A stretch of DNA of 64,000 nt from Pseudorhizobium tarimense (GCF_022968135.1 NZ_JALJRA010000008.1:62001-126000), one strand, 5' to 3'. Numbered from the stretch's first letter, positions 18,482 to 29,616 are shown. Translations and numbers: made by a program. Notes: generated by a model from the letters alone, not told the origin.

Positions 18482-20335
18482 CTATTCCGCCGCCGCTTCC
18501 GCTTTTGCGTCATCGGCCAGGAACCCGCCTGACTGACGGCTCCAGAGATCGGCATAGACGCCGCCGGAAGACGCCAGCTCCTGATGGGTTCCCATCTCGA
18601 TGATGCGGCCCTTGTCGAGCACGATCAGCCGGTCCATCTCAGTCAGAGTCGACAGGCGGTGGGCAATCGCGATCACAGTCTTGCCCTGCATCAGAGCAAA
18701 CAGGTTCTCCTGAATCGCTGCCTCGACCTCCGAGTCCAGCGCGGAGGTCGCCTCGTCGAGCACCAGGATCGGCGCGTCCTTGAGGAAGACGCGCGCGATC
18801 GCGATCCGCTGCCGCTGCCCGCCCGAAAGCTTCACGCCCCGTTCGCCGACATGCGCATCGAGCCCCACCCGCCCCTGCATGTCGGACAGGCCCTGAATGA
18901 ACTCCCAGGCATTCGCCCGCTTGGCGGCTTCGATGATCTCCGCGTCACTCGCCGCCGGCTTGCCGTAGGCGATGTTATCGCGGATCGACCGGTGCAGCAG
19001 CGACGTGTCCTGTGTCACCACGCCGACCAGCGCCCGCAGGCTTTCCTGCGAAACGGTCGAGATGTCCTGCCCGTCGATCGTGATGCGGCCGGCCTCGAGG
19101 TCATAGAAGCGCAGCAGCAGGTTCATCAGCGTCGTCTTGCCCGCACCCGAACGCCCGACAAGCCCGACTTTCTCCCCGGCTGCGATCTCGAGCGTCAGAT
19201 CCTCGATTACGCCCTTTGCCTTGCCGTAGTGGAAGCGGACGTTGTCGTAGCGGATATGGCCCTTCTGCGTGCGCAGCGGCTGGGCGGCGGGAGCGTCCGT
19301 CACCTCGTGCCGCTTGGTCATCATCGACATACCGTCGTAGACGGTGCCGATTGCCTCGAAGAGCGCCGAAACTTCCCACATGATCCACTGCGACATACCG
19401 TTGATGCGCATGGCAAGCCCGATCGCAACGGCCACGGACCCGACCGAGACCTCTCCGGTCAGCCAGAAGGCGATGCTGGAGGCCGCCACCGCAAAGATCG
19501 TCAGGGCGTTGTTGAGGTCGACGCAGATGTTGAGAAGCGAGATCTGCCGCATCTGGCGGTGCACGGTGCCTAGAAACTCGTCCATGCCCTCGCGCGCATA
19601 GCTTTCCTCGCGGCCGGCATGGGAAAACAGCTTCACGGTGCCGATATTCGTGTAGCTGTCGACGATCCGCCCCGTCATCATTGAGCGGGCATCCGCCTGC
19701 TCGCTGGAAAGCTTCCGAAGCTTCGGAATGAAATGCCAGAGGATTAGGCTGTAGATCACGAACCATGCCACCAGCGGTACGACCAGCCGCCAGTCGACCA
19801 CGATCACCAGCGCCAGCATCGAGATGAAAAAGCTGATCGCATAGACGAAGACGTCGATGATTTTCATCACCGTTTCGCGGATCGCAAGCGACGTCTGCAT
19901 GACCTTGGTCGAAACGCGACCGGCGAACTCGTTGGCAAAGAAGGTCATCGAGTGGCGCAACAGGAAGCGGTGCATCTGCCAGCGTGCGATCATCGGGAAG
20001 TTGCCGGCCAGCACCTGGTGCATGGTCAGCGTATGCAGCGCGCCCGTCAGCGGCAGCACCAGCAGAAGAACGGCCGCCATCCAGGCAAGCCGCCCCCCTT
20101 CCTGCGCCAGGAAGGTCGCAGGATCCGCGCCGGAAAGCCAGTCGATGATGTTGCCGAGAAACTGGTAGAGGAACACCTCGGCCACCGCGATGACCATGGA
20201 GCAGATGCCAAGCACCAGCAGCCAGGGCGCCGTCGGCTTGGTATAATGCCAGCAGAACGCGAAGAGCCCCTTGGGAGGCAGGCTGGGCGGATCGACGGGA
20301 TAGGGATCGACACGCCGCTCAAACCACGAAAACAT
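18482..20335 (-). CDS. ABC exporter half-transporter (fused membrane and ATPase domains)
   Basis: 617 residues, close in design to the exporter at 15898-17760: N-terminal FSWFERRVDPYPVDPP, six membrane helices, then an ATPase with GRSGAGKTTLMNLL, LSGGQRQRIAIARV and ILVLDEATSALDSE. Both genes end with a similar ...ADLWSRQSGGFL(A) tail, so they are recent paralogues or a heterodimer pair separated by the chemoreceptor remnant. The start at 20335 has GGAG at a good distance. Confidence 0.93.
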   Translation of the reverse strand: MFSWFERRVDPYPVDPPSLPPKGLFAFCWHYTKPTAPWLLVLGICSMVIAVAEVFLYQFLGNIIDWLSGADPATFLAQEGGRLAWMAAVLLLVLPLTGALHTLTMHQVLAGNFPMIARWQMHRFLLRHSMTFFANEFAGRVSTKVMQTSLAIRETVMKIIDVFVYAISFFISMLALVIVVDWRLVVPLVAWFVIYSLILWHFIPKLRKLSSEQADARSMMTGRIVDSYTNIGTVKLFSHAGREESYAREGMDEFLGTVHRQMRQISLLNICVDLNNALTIFAVAASSIAFWLTGEVSVGSVAVAIGLAMRINGMSQWIMWEVSALFEAIGTVYDGMSMMTKRHEVTDAPAAQPLRTQKGHIRYDNVRFHYGKAKGVIEDLTLEIAAGEKVGLVGRSGAGKTTLMNLLLRFYDLEAGRITIDGQDISTVSQESLRALVGVVTQDTSLLHRSIRDNIAYGKPAASDAEIIEAAKRANAWEFIQGLSDMQGRVGLDAHVGERGVKLSGGQRQRIAIARVFLKDAPILVLDEATSALDSEVEAAIQENLFALMQGKTVIAIAHRLSTLTEMDRLIVLDKGRIIEMGTHQELASSGGVYADLWSRQSGGFLADDAKAEAAAE

Positions 20336-20705
20336 TGAATATTCTCCACATGGTCGGCGTCACGGCAGCATCCGTGGAAGCAACGGACGGGGACACGGAA
20401 AACTTGAACGCGTGGCCGCACTTGGCCACTTCAGAAACGAAAAGGAAGAGTTGCGGAAACCGCGAGACGCCTTAGGCGGAGGCTGGACGCATCCGGGCCA
20501 GAAGGCAGGTACGCACGGCAATATCCATGTAGGCCCCCTGAGGCTGGCGTTGAAGACGCTGAACTTCTACCCCGGATCAGCGAAATTGGAAAGGGCGAAA
20601 CATCGCATTCCGCGCGAACTACTGTACTCGATCTAGCTGTTGCACCGGGGCCACGGCCTTCGTAGGTAGTCAAACAACGAACTCCGAACTTCACGTCTCC
20701 TGCTC
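20336..20705. other. Intergenic region between ABC exporter and trmL
   Basis: 370 bases between divergent genes. I see no convincing coding sequence, only a small GTGGCC/GGCCAC hairpin (20412-20429). The promoters of both genes must lie here but none is clear by eye. Confidence 0.4.
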
Positions 20706-21167
20706 ATGTCCAATATCCGCATCGCGCTCTACCAACCTGATATTCCAGGCAATACGGGAACGATCCTCCGGCTCGCCGCCTGCCTCGGCATCGGCGTGGA
20801 CATCATTGAGCCCGCCGGATTCGACATCTCGGACAGGAACCTGAAGCGGGCCAGCATGGATTACCTGTCGAGCGTCGACCTAGTTCGCCATGTCGACTGG
20901 AACGCCTTCGAAAGCTGGCGTTCGGGGAGTGGCCGCCGGCTGATCCTGGCGTCAACCAAGGCGGCACTGCCTTACGTCCAGCACGATTTCCGACCGGATG
21001 ACGTGCTCCTCTTCGGCCGCGAGAGCGCCGGCGTTCCGGATCAGGTGCATCAGGGTGCCGACGCACGCATCCTGATCCCGATGACGGAAGGACAGAGGTC
21101 CATCAACGTTGCGATGTCAGCCGCAATGATCGCTGGCGAAGCATTGCGGCAGACCGCCTGGCATTGA
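20706..21167 (+). CDS. trmL: tRNA (cytidine/uridine-34-2'-O)-methyltransferase TrmL
   Basis: 153 residues, the minimal SPOUT methyltransferase. It starts IRIALYQPDIPGNTGTILRLAACLG, has LLFGRESAGVP forming the SAM-binding knot, and IPMTEGQRSINVAMSAAMIAGEAL near the C-terminus. It methylates the wobble ribose of tRNA-Leu isoacceptors. Length and motifs match the family with nothing missing. Confidence 0.95.
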   Translation: MSNIRIALYQPDIPGNTGTILRLAACLGIGVDIIEPAGFDISDRNLKRASMDYLSSVDLVRHVDWNAFESWRSGSGRRLILASTKAALPYVQHDFRPDDVLLFGRESAGVPDQVHQGADARILIPMTEGQRSINVAMSAAMIAGEALRQTAWH

Positions 21168-21289
21168 CCGCAACGTTTCTTCGCAGAAGGTAAAAAAGCA
21201 AAACCTTTCCAACGGCCGCGCCTGTCATATTTACTTAGCCGGGCAGAGATCTTAGCCTCTCCTTTCTCGCGACCGCTTCGGAACCCGTC

Positions 21290-22942
21290 ATGCAATCGAC
21301 GATTGTCATCATCAATCTGTTTGGCGCCGTGGCGCTGCTGCTCTTCGGGCTTGCGCAGGTGAAGGATGGCGTGACGCGTGCATTCGGCCCGCGGCTGCGC
21401 ACAGGCCTTGCCACCGGCACCCAAAGCGGCCTGCGCTCCTTCGCCTCCGGCTTCGTCGCCACCGTCGCACTGCAGAGCTCCACCGCAACCGCCCTCACTG
21501 TGGCCTCTTTTGTGGAGCGCGACCTGATCCGCGCGCGGATGGCGCAGATCGTATTGCTCGGCGCCAATGTCGGTACCGCCGTAACCGCATGGATCGTCGC
21601 CACGGGCATCGAATGGCTGTCGCCGCTCCTCATCCTGGCGGGCGTCATCCTTCAACGCGGCGCCTCCACGGCGGGCAAGGGCGGCGGCGCGGCGCTGGTC
21701 GGGATCGGCCTCATGCTGCTGTCGCTCTATCTGCTTTCCGCCGCCACGGAACCTATGCGCGAGTCGCCTGCCCTCGCCTCCTTCATCCGGCTGCTCGACG
21801 GCGCCTGGCCGGTCGCGATGGCGCTCACGGCCGTACTGGCCGTCGCCTCCTCGTCCAGCCTGGCCGTGGTCGTGCTTGTACTTTCCCTCGCCTCCACCGG
21901 CATCCTGTCGACGCCGCTGATCATCGTCCTGATCCTCGGCGCCAACCTCGGCGGCGCAATCCCGCCCGTCCTCGCGACACTGCCGGGACCTGCTTCCGCC
22001 CGCCGGATCACCACCGGCAACCTGGTCGTGCGCGCCGTCGGCTGCCTCATTGTACTGCCGCTCGCCGGCGACGTCGCAGCCGGCATTGACCTGCTGCCGC
22101 TCGACCGCAATGGCCTGCCGGTCGACGTGCACCTGGCCTTCAACATCGCCCTCGCCTTGCTTGCCTGGCCGTTCTCCGGCCTCCTTTCCGGGACCATGAA
22201 GCGGTTGATCCCTTCGCAAGAGGATGCCAACACGGGACCGCAATACCTCGATCCGGATGCGCTCTCGATACCGGTCGTCGCGCTTGCCAACGCGACCCGC
22301 GAGGTTCTGGCTGTCGGGGACCTGATCGAGCGCATGCTGATCCGGGTAGAGCACGCGTTTCAGAATAACGACCTCGCTCCTCTGGCAGAGATCGAGACCC
22401 TGGAGAGACGCGTGGATCGCATTCAGCAGGACGTGAAGGTCTATCTCTCGAAGCTCGCACACGACGCCGGTGACGGCGAAAACGGTCGCCGGTCGATTGC
22501 CATCATTGACTACGTCATCAATCTCGAGCATGTCGGCGACATCGTTGAGAAGGGCCTTTGCGAGGAGGTTCGCAAGAAGGTCTCTCACAATCTGAAGTTC
22601 TCGGGAGACGGCTATCGGGAGCTGAAGAACCTCTTCGACCTGACGATCGAAAACCTCAGGACGGCGCAGACCGTCTTCGTCACCGGCGACCTCAACCTCG
22701 CGTCGCACCTGATGGAGATCAAGGTGAGTGTGCGCAAGGCGGAAAAGCTGTCGGCCGCGCGCCACCTGAAACGGCTGCGGGATGGCCGGCTGGAGAGCCT
22801 GCAGACCAGTTCGCTCCACCTCGACATTCTGCGCGATCTCAAGCGCATCAACGCGCATCTGGTCTCGGTCGCCTACCCCATCCTGGATGACAGCGGTCTG
22901 CTGCGCGAAAGCCGGCTGCGCCGCAGCAAGTCCGGCACCTGA
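21290..22942 (+). CDS. Na+/phosphate cotransporter with PhoU-like C-terminus
   Basis: 550 residues. Two repeats of the Na/Pi cotransporter fold are visible in residues ~1-310 (QSSTATALTVASF and SSSSLAVVVLVLSLASTG are the paired Gln/Ser-rich motifs). A cytoplasmic PhoU-like helical bundle (~335-540) follows. The family takes up phosphate with sodium or exports it. No clear Pho box precedes it; only a single CTGTCAT half-site at ~21224. Confidence 0.92.
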   Translation: MQSTIVIINLFGAVALLLFGLAQVKDGVTRAFGPRLRTGLATGTQSGLRSFASGFVATVALQSSTATALTVASFVERDLIRARMAQIVLLGANVGTAVTAWIVATGIEWLSPLLILAGVILQRGASTAGKGGGAALVGIGLMLLSLYLLSAATEPMRESPALASFIRLLDGAWPVAMALTAVLAVASSSSLAVVVLVLSLASTGILSTPLIIVLILGANLGGAIPPVLATLPGPASARRITTGNLVVRAVGCLIVLPLAGDVAAGIDLLPLDRNGLPVDVHLAFNIALALLAWPFSGLLSGTMKRLIPSQEDANTGPQYLDPDALSIPVVALANATREVLAVGDLIERMLIRVEHAFQNNDLAPLAEIETLERRVDRIQQDVKVYLSKLAHDAGDGENGRRSIAIIDYVINLEHVGDIVEKGLCEEVRKKVSHNLKFSGDGYRELKNLFDLTIENLRTAQTVFVTGDLNLASHLMEIKVSVRKAEKLSAARHLKRLRDGRLESLQTSSLHLDILRDLKRINAHLVSVAYPILDDSGLLRESRLRRSKSGT

Positions 22943-22965
22943 GGAAACCCTATCAACTGGTAAGG

Positions 22966-23223
22966 CTAGTCGGCCGTCGGCAGGCGCCGCATGGTGAACT
23001 CGATCTGGTCCCCGTCGAGTTGGCGCCAGCTTTCGACCTCGGTCCAGTAGGCAGCCTTGGGAAAGGCATCGAACCATTCGCGCGCCTTGTTGCGCGCTTC
23101 TTCGCGGGGCATGGTAAAGGTCTCGCGCACGAACATGCCGGATGCACGGCCGGCATTCTCCTGGCGATGCCGGTCGATCCTGCGCTTCAAGCCGTCGAGC
23201 GGCGGCGTCCTGTATCTCGCCAT
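22966..23223 (-). CDS. Conserved hypothetical protein, 85 residues
   Basis: A small basic protein starting [20 protein letters not shown], with a middle [16 protein letters not shown] block. No signal peptide, membrane helix or known motif. ATG at 23223 is chosen because the upstream in-frame ATG adds an unrelated 19-residue stretch. It is divergent from hemF and could share its regulatory region. Function unknown. Confidence 0.7.
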   Translation of the reverse strand: MARYRTPPLDGLKRRIDRHRQENAGRASGMFVRETFTMPREEARNKAREWFDAFPKAAYWTEVESWRQLDGDQIEFTMRRLPTAD

Positions 23224-23384
23224 GCACTCTACCTCTCTGCGATGAAGATAGTGCGCAATTTCCCGCTTTGCGAGTCGCAAACTTCCGCCAGCGAACGCAT
23301 CTCTATTCCTGCGGTTGGCCCGCGAAAGCCATTGCTGCTAAAGGTTTGTTCTCAACAGGAATCAGTGATCGGGGTGACGTGACG

Positions 23385-24299
23385 ATGGAACGGCCAGTTT
23401 TGCCAAAGAACCTGCCGGACGACATCGAGGAGAAGAAGGCGACGGCCCGCGCCTGGTTCGAAAGCCTTCGCGACACGATCTGCGCCTCGTTCGAAGCTCT
23501 GGAAGACGAACTGGCCGGCCCTCTCTCCGATCAGCCGCCTGGGCGTTTCGTCGCCAAGGACTGGCAGCGCGACGAAGGCATCGGCGGCGGCGGCCGCATG
23601 TCGATGATGGACGGCCGCGTCTTCGAGAAAGTCGGCGTCCACACCTCGACGGTGCACGGCGAGTTCTCGCCAGATTTCCGCAGCCAGATCCCGGGCGCCG
23701 ATGAGGATCCCCGCTTCTGGGCCTCCGGCATTTCGTTGATCGCGCACCCGGTGAACCCCAACGTTCCTGCAGTGCATATGAACACCCGCATGGTCGTTAC
23801 TTCCAGTCAGTGGTTCGGCGGGGGCGCGGATCTCACGCCGGTGCTTGATCGCCGCAGAACCCAGACGGACCCGGACACCACCCTCTTCCACCGGGCCATG
23901 GAGATCACCTGCCGCCGCCACGAGGCCGTAGCCGATTACGACCGCTACAAGGCCTGGTGCGATGAATACTTCTTCCTGAAGCACCGCAACGAGCCACGCG
24001 GCGTGGGTGGCATTTTCTTCGACTGGCTGCATTCGGAAGACGAGCAAGGCGGCTGGGATGCCGACTTCGCCTTTGTGCAGGATGTCGGGCGCGCGTTCAG
24101 CATGGTCTACCCGCGCATCGTGCGCTCAAACCTCAACGAAACATGGACGGAAGCCGACCGCGACGAACAGCTGATCCGCCGCGGACGCTACGTCGAATTC
24201 AACCTTCTCTACGATCGCGGGACGATCTTCGGCCTGAAGACCGGCGGCAATGTTGAGTCGATCTTATCCTCTCTACCGCCCGTCGTTCGCTGGCCCTGA
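23385..24299 (+). CDS. hemF: Aerobic coproporphyrinogen-III oxidase
   Basis: 304 residues. It carries out oxygen-dependent decarboxylation of coproporphyrinogen III in haem synthesis. Signatures: [55 protein letters not shown] and the C-terminal [20 protein letters not shown]. The ATG at 23385 matches the family start; the open frame extends 81 codons further back without homology. It sits near bc1, as expected for a respiratory neighbourhood. Confidence 0.97.
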   Translation: MERPVLPKNLPDDIEEKKATARAWFESLRDTICASFEALEDELAGPLSDQPPGRFVAKDWQRDEGIGGGGRMSMMDGRVFEKVGVHTSTVHGEFSPDFRSQIPGADEDPRFWASGISLIAHPVNPNVPAVHMNTRMVVTSSQWFGGGADLTPVLDRRRTQTDPDTTLFHRAMEITCRRHEAVADYDRYKAWCDEYFFLKHRNEPRGVGGIFFDWLHSEDEQGGWDADFAFVQDVGRAFSMVYPRIVRSNLNETWTEADRDEQLIRRGRYVEFNLLYDRGTIFGLKTGGNVESILSSLPPVVRWP

Positions 24300-24399
24300 G
24301 AGTTCCCGTAACGCAATATGTCACATTGCTAACATTTGGCATATCCAAGTCCGTTCTTTGATGCTAGCGTCACTTCCATAGCACCGGAGGAGGAACGCG

Positions 24400-24687
24400 A
24401 TGATAGCGTCGAATGACATGCCAGTGCCTCAAAAGCCCATGCCCGAAGGAGGTTCGGAGCGGGCTCGCAGGATCGACCGGCCTGAACTGGTCGAAAGGCT
24501 CGCCAAGGAGCTTCGTCTCCGCAGCGATCCGGATCTGCCCCACGAAGTCTATGTTGAACAGGTCCGGCGCCAGTTGGCCGGAAGAAGCGGATTGTCCGGG
24601 GCGACCGCCCGGGAACAGATCCTTGGAACGCGCAAAATGCCGCTCCAGTCGGCTTCCGTGTTCCGCGCCTGGGCAATGCGCGAATAA
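24400..24687 (+). CDS. Hypothetical protein, 95 residues
   Basis: A soluble, charged protein starting MIASNDMPVPQKP behind a strong GGAGGAGGAA ribosome site. Middle block PELVERLAKELRLRSDPDLP, no cysteine and no membrane segment. It forms a plus-strand pair with the DUF1059 gene 86 bases downstream. Function unknown. Confidence 0.65.
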   Translation: MIASNDMPVPQKPMPEGGSERARRIDRPELVERLAKELRLRSDPDLPHEVYVEQVRRQLAGRSGLSGATAREQILGTRKMPLQSASVFRAWAMRE

Positions 24688-24773
24688 AGGCCGGAACCCC
24701 TCAAGACCTCTCTTGTTAACCGAGACGGGCGCGGATCAGACGATCCTCGCCCGTGACGCCAAAGGAGGATGCA

Positions 24774-24959
24774 ATGAGACTTTTCGAATGCGGTACCCTT
24801 GTTCCCGGTTGCCCGTGGCACACGCGGGCCAATGAGGATGCGGAGGTGGTGCGTCGTGCCGTCGAGCACATGCGCACGGCCCATGGGGAAGACATCATCC
24901 GCGAAAACATGGTGGAGAACATCAAGGCCCGCATCCGCGACGACGCAGCCGCAGCCTGA
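24774..24959 (+). CDS. DUF1059-family small protein
   Basis: 61 residues, starting MRLFECGTLVPGCPWHTRANED. It carries the DUF1059 pattern C6-G-x4-G-C-x2-H and the AEVVRRAVEHMRTAHGED helix. The AAAGGAGG site places the start at 24774, not at the in-frame ATG at 24753. Cys/Cys/His suggests metal binding; function unknown. Confidence 0.8.
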   Translation: MRLFECGTLVPGCPWHTRANEDAEVVRRAVEHMRTAHGEDIIRENMVENIKARIRDDAAAA

Positions 24960-24968
24960 TCTCTCCAC

Positions 24969-26231
24969 CTAAGAGTTGTTCCGAGCCAGTTCCTCGAGCC
25001 GGATGGTGAGTGCCGCCCGGTCCAGCGAGAAATTGCGTTCCACCCAGAACGTCTCGAGCGCCGCAAGTACTTCCCCCACCCTTTTGCCCGCCGGCACGCC
25101 GGCGGCAAGCACGTCTGCGCCGCTCATCGGAAACACCGGCTTCCTGTAACGGTCGCACCGCTCAAGCAGGACGGTGAGCCTTGCCACCTTGCGCATGGCA
25201 AGCGGATCGCCTTCGGCTGCGGCCCTCGCCCCGGCGAGTGCCAGACGTATCCTCATCGACAAACCGGTCGCACCGTGCTGGTACAAGAGACGATCGAAGC
25301 CGACATCGGTCACTTCGTCCGGCAGTACCGGCGCTTTTGCCCATTCCTGCAGGCGCGCAGCATCGGCATTCGAGAGCCGCAGCCGCTTCGCCATCCCGTC
25401 CAGCCGCTCCGCATCCGGTGGCACCATTGCGGCAAGCCGCAGCAGCGGGTCCGGCGTCCAGCCGAGCGCCTGCTCCGTCTGCACCAGGCCATGGATGGCG
25501 TCGATGCCCCACTTTTCCGTTTCCGGCAGGATCTCGGTCAGCACGCCGGTCTGCCGCATCCACAGAAGCGCCCGCGACGGGTCCGCTGCGGCCAGAAGCT
25601 TTTTCGTCTCGGCCCAGATGCGCTCCGCAGAAAGCGTGTTCAACTTGTCTTTCGCCCTCGCGGATGCCCGCAAGCCATCAGCATCGGGACGCCCGCTGCC
25701 GTAATAGGCGAAGAAGCGGAAGAAGCGCAGCACGCGCAGATAATCCTCTGCGATCCGCGTCGCGGCATCCCCGATAAAGCGCACGGTGCGCGTCTCGAGA
25801 TCCGCAAGCCCGCCGACGAGATCGATCACATTCCCGTCCGCACTCGCATAGAGCGCGTTGATCGTTAGGTCCCGCCGCTCCGCATCGGCCGTCCAGTCGG
25901 TGCCGAAGGCAACCCGCGCATGCCGTCCGTCCGTCTCGACGTCGCGCCGCAGGGTCGTCACCTCATAGCCGCGCCCATCGATGACCAACGTCACCGTGCC
26001 GTGCTCGATGCCGGTCGGAACAGCCTTGACGCCTGCTTCCTTAGCGCGTTCGATCACATCCTGCGGCAGGAGGGTGGTCGCGATGTCGATGTCCCCGACC
26101 GGCAGGCCCATCAGTGTGTTGCGGATGGCACCGCCGACCACGCGCGCCTGGCCACCGTCCCTGTTGAGCACGGAGAGGATCCGCGTCAGTGCCGGCTCAG
26201 TGAACCAGGCCTCCTGCGCCACTGAAGTCAT
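24969..26231 (-). CDS. cca: CCA-adding tRNA nucleotidyltransferase family protein
   Basis: 420 residues. The class II nucleotidyltransferase head has VVGGAIRNTLMGLPVGDIDIATTL (catalytic Asp pair) and ERRDLTINALYA. The flexible neck is AEDYLRVLRFFRFFAYY, and a helical tail follows. It either adds CCA to tRNA 3' ends or is a poly(A)-polymerase-like relative. Its ATG overlaps the Nudix stop codon (ATGA), so it is the last gene of a DUF1285-Nudix-cca operon. Confidence 0.93.
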   Translation of the reverse strand: MTSVAQEAWFTEPALTRILSVLNRDGGQARVVGGAIRNTLMGLPVGDIDIATTLLPQDVIERAKEAGVKAVPTGIEHGTVTLVIDGRGYEVTTLRRDVETDGRHARVAFGTDWTADAERRDLTINALYASADGNVIDLVGGLADLETRTVRFIGDAATRIAEDYLRVLRFFRFFAYYGSGRPDADGLRASARAKDKLNTLSAERIWAETKKLLAAADPSRALLWMRQTGVLTEILPETEKWGIDAIHGLVQTEQALGWTPDPLLRLAAMVPPDAERLDGMAKRLRLSNADAARLQEWAKAPVLPDEVTDVGFDRLLYQHGATGLSMRIRLALAGARAAAEGDPLAMRKVARLTVLLERCDRYRKPVFPMSGADVLAAGVPAGKRVGEVLAALETFWVERNFSLDRAALTIRLEELARNNS

Positions 26232-26863
26232 GCATAAAGCCTTTCGTACAACGTCCTGACAATGCTTGCAGTGATGCCCCAGATGTTCCGCTCCTGATAG
26301 GGCAGCTGGTAGAAATGCCGCTCCGCACCGTTCCAAATGCGGCTGCCGCGCTGGTGGTTCTTCGGCTCCATGAGGAAGGAGAGCGGCACCTCGAAGACAT
26401 CGTCCACTTCGTGCGGATTTAGCCGAAGGTCGAAGCCGCGCCGGACAACGGAGAGAACCGGTGTGATCCGGAAGCCGGTCCCTGCCAGGTATTGCGGCAA
26501 GCGCCCAACCGGCTCAACGAAATGCCGTGCCAGGCCAATCTCCTCCTCCGCCTCGCGCAGCGCCGCCTCTTCGGGCGAGCCATCCTCCGGATCTATGGCA
26601 CCGCCCGGAAATGCGATCTGTGCGGAATGCTTTCGCAGCGTCGCCGTCCGTTGGGTGAAAATCACTTTCGCCTCGTCGCCGTCATCGATCACCGGCACCA
26701 AAACCGCCGCATCGCGCAGATGCAGCCCCTCGATCATCGTCATCCATTCCGGATTGAGCAGGTGGTCGCCATGGTCGCGCCATGCCTCCTCCACCGGCGC
26801 CCCAGCCTGATTGAGCGCCCGCGTGCGAAAGTCCTCGGCGGAAAATGGGCTTGTTTCACTCAT
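26228..26863 (-). CDS. Nudix hydrolase, CoA-pyrophosphatase type
   Basis: 211 residues. The Nudix box runs from GGAIDPEDGSPEEA to LREAEEEIGL, preceded by LRKHSAQIAFPGG, the NuCoA-type signature of NudL-like enzymes that hydrolyse CoA and its derivatives. Four-base overlaps on both sides couple it to DUF1285 and cca. Substrate is inferred from subfamily motifs only. Confidence 0.9.
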   Translation of the reverse strand: MSETSPFSAEDFRTRALNQAGAPVEEAWRDHGDHLLNPEWMTMIEGLHLRDAAVLVPVIDDGDEAKVIFTQRTATLRKHSAQIAFPGGAIDPEDGSPEEAALREAEEEIGLARHFVEPVGRLPQYLAGTGFRITPVLSVVRRGFDLRLNPHEVDDVFEVPLSFLMEPKNHQRGSRIWNGAERHFYQLPYQERNIWGITASIVRTLYERLYA

Positions 26864-27483
26864 TGCGACAGCTGATCCAGCTCCCGCGCAGGCATCACCG
26901 GGAAGATCTCGTCACCCGAGCGAACGGCGAACATTTCCTCTCCGTCAATGCTGACTGTTTCACCTAGCGCCACCAGATCGTACATCACCGCTCGCGAAAC
27001 CAGCGCCTCCAGCCTTCCGCGCACCAGGAGATAGGGCTTCAGCTCCGAATGGCCACCCGCCATTTCGAAGCGAAGCGGATGGTCTGGCCCGGCTTCGATG
27101 ACATCGCCGACATTCGTCCGGAAGGTCAGAACCTTCTGCCCGTTCTGCCCCGACACGTTCATCTCCACGGCAAGGAACGGCGCATCCTCCACTTCGATTC
27201 GGACCTTTTCCACAGGCGTGACCAAATACGTCTTTCCGTCCTCATCCTTGCGCAGGACGGTTGAAAACAACCGCACCAGCGGCTGCCGTCCGATCGGGGT
27301 TCCCATGTAGAACCAGGTCCCGTCGGCTCGGATCTTCATGTCAAGATCGCCGCAAAAGGGTGGGTTCCACTTCTCGACCGGCGGAAGGCCAGGCTTTCCG
27401 CTGGCCTTCTGCTCCGCGGCACGGGAGATCATGGCAGCCAGTCCGGCGGCATCCGTCGCTGTCTGAATGGTGTCCTCTGCCAT
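26860..27483 (-). CDS. DUF1285-family protein
   Basis: 207 residues. It has the family's PFCGDLDMKIRADGTWFYMGTPIGRQPLVRLFSTVL block followed by a beta-rich C-terminal half (LVTPVEKVRIEVEDAPF). No signal peptide or catalytic motif is apparent. It leads the operon with the Nudix hydrolase and cca. Function unknown in the family. Confidence 0.88.
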   Translation of the reverse strand: MAEDTIQTATDAAGLAAMISRAAEQKASGKPGLPPVEKWNPPFCGDLDMKIRADGTWFYMGTPIGRQPLVRLFSTVLRKDEDGKTYLVTPVEKVRIEVEDAPFLAVEMNVSGQNGQKVLTFRTNVGDVIEAGPDHPLRFEMAGGHSELKPYLLVRGRLEALVSRAVMYDLVALGETVSIDGEEMFAVRSGDEIFPVMPARELDQLSQ

Positions 27484-27655
27484 CTTTCAGTCCCGCTTCC
27501 GCTCTAAGCACATCTGTGTCACGAGATAGTCATTCGCAGCGTGCTTGTCAGCCGCTGTGGTGGCAATAAGTTGGTTTGAAAGAAGCGTATGCAGCAGTGC
27601 AGCGATTCGCAGTCCCGGCATGAGGTCGGGAGCCATGCCTGATGGAGAGCGCGAA

Positions 27656-28669
<1,014 letters not shown>

Positions 28670-28698
28670 CGCGGCTGCGCCCCTAGAAAGGACCCTGC

Positions 28699-29616
28699 GT
28701 GGCATCCATTGGCCAGATCGTGCAGCAGACTTCAGGCAGCGAGGTGCTGTCGCGTGCGCAAGCGCGCGCAGCCTTGGTGCCCGACTGCATGGTCGAGGCC
28801 AAGCGCATCGCCAATACGGTCATCGCCGGCTGGCACGGCCGCCGCAAGCGCGGCATCGGCGAGAACTTCTGGCAGTTCCGCCCCTATGCCGAAGGGGAAA
28901 ACTTCGCCGCCATCGACTGGCGCCGCTCTGCCCGCGACGACCACACCTATGTGCGTGACCGCGAATGGGAAGCGGCCCATACCGTCTGGCTCTGGGCCGA
29001 TCTTTCCCCCTCCATGATGTACAAGTCGACCTTCGGCAGCGTCTCGAAGGAAAGCCGCGCGCTCGTCCTGATGCTGGCGCTGGCCGAGATCCTGGCGCGC
29101 TCCGGCGAGCGCATCGGCTGCCCAGGCGTCATGGAGCCGGTATCGTCCCGCAATGCCGCAGAACGGCTAGCGACGGCGATCATGCACGCTCCGCAGACGA
29201 GCGGCATGCCGGACACGGCGATGATCCGCGGCAACAGCGATATCGTCTTGATCGGCGACTTCCTTGACGAGGCCGACCGCATCATGGAGCGGATCGCACC
29301 GCTCGCCCGCCGCGGGATGCGCGGTCATGTCGTCGAGGTCGCCGATCCCGCGGAAGAGACCTTCCCCTATACCGGCCGCACCGAATTTACCGACCCCGAA
29401 ACCGGCGAAAAGCTCGTCTCCGGACGTGCGGAGACCGTGCGGGAGGAGTATCGGCGCGCTTACCTGCTGCGCCGTGAGACACTGGGCGAAGCCTTGCGGC
29501 GCCTCGGCTGGAGCTTCGCCTTCCATCGTACCGATCATCTTGCCTCCGAGGCGCTGGTCGCGGTCCACGGCTATCTCTCCGGAATGCCGGTCACAGGCTA
29601 CGGAGGCCGCTCATGA
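28699..29616 (+). CDS. DUF58-domain protein (MoxR partner)
   Basis: 305 residues, GTG start at 28699 after AAAGGA. The DUF58 signature is FRPYAEGENFAAIDWRRSARDDHTYVRDREWE, followed by a VWA-like Rossmann segment (VWLWADLSPSMMY, the degenerate metal-site serine stretch). MoxR and DUF58 genes pair very widely. It overlaps the next gene by four bases. Confidence 0.9.
   Translation: MASIGQIVQQTSGSEVLSRAQARAALVPDCMVEAKRIANTVIAGWHGRRKRGIGENFWQFRPYAEGENFAAIDWRRSARDDHTYVRDREWEAAHTVWLWADLSPSMMYKSTFGSVSKESRALVLMLALAEILARSGERIGCPGVMEPVSSRNAAERLATAIMHAPQTSGMPDTAMIRGNSDIVLIGDFLDEADRIMERIAPLARRGMRGHVVEVADPAEETFPYTGRTEFTDPETGEKLVSGRAETVREEYRRAYLLRRETLGEALRRLGWSFAFHRTDHLASEALVAVHGYLSGMPVTGYGGRS

Noticed and set aside
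21222..21245. Possible Pho box (CTGTCAT) before the phosphate cotransporter
   Set aside because: Only one half-site is present; the second half matches the consensus poorly.
21050..23227. A 725-codon minus-strand frame opposite the phosphate cotransporter
   Set aside because: Shadow of an intact, recognisable gene; the protein is Arg/Gly/Asp/Gln-rich and has no domain.
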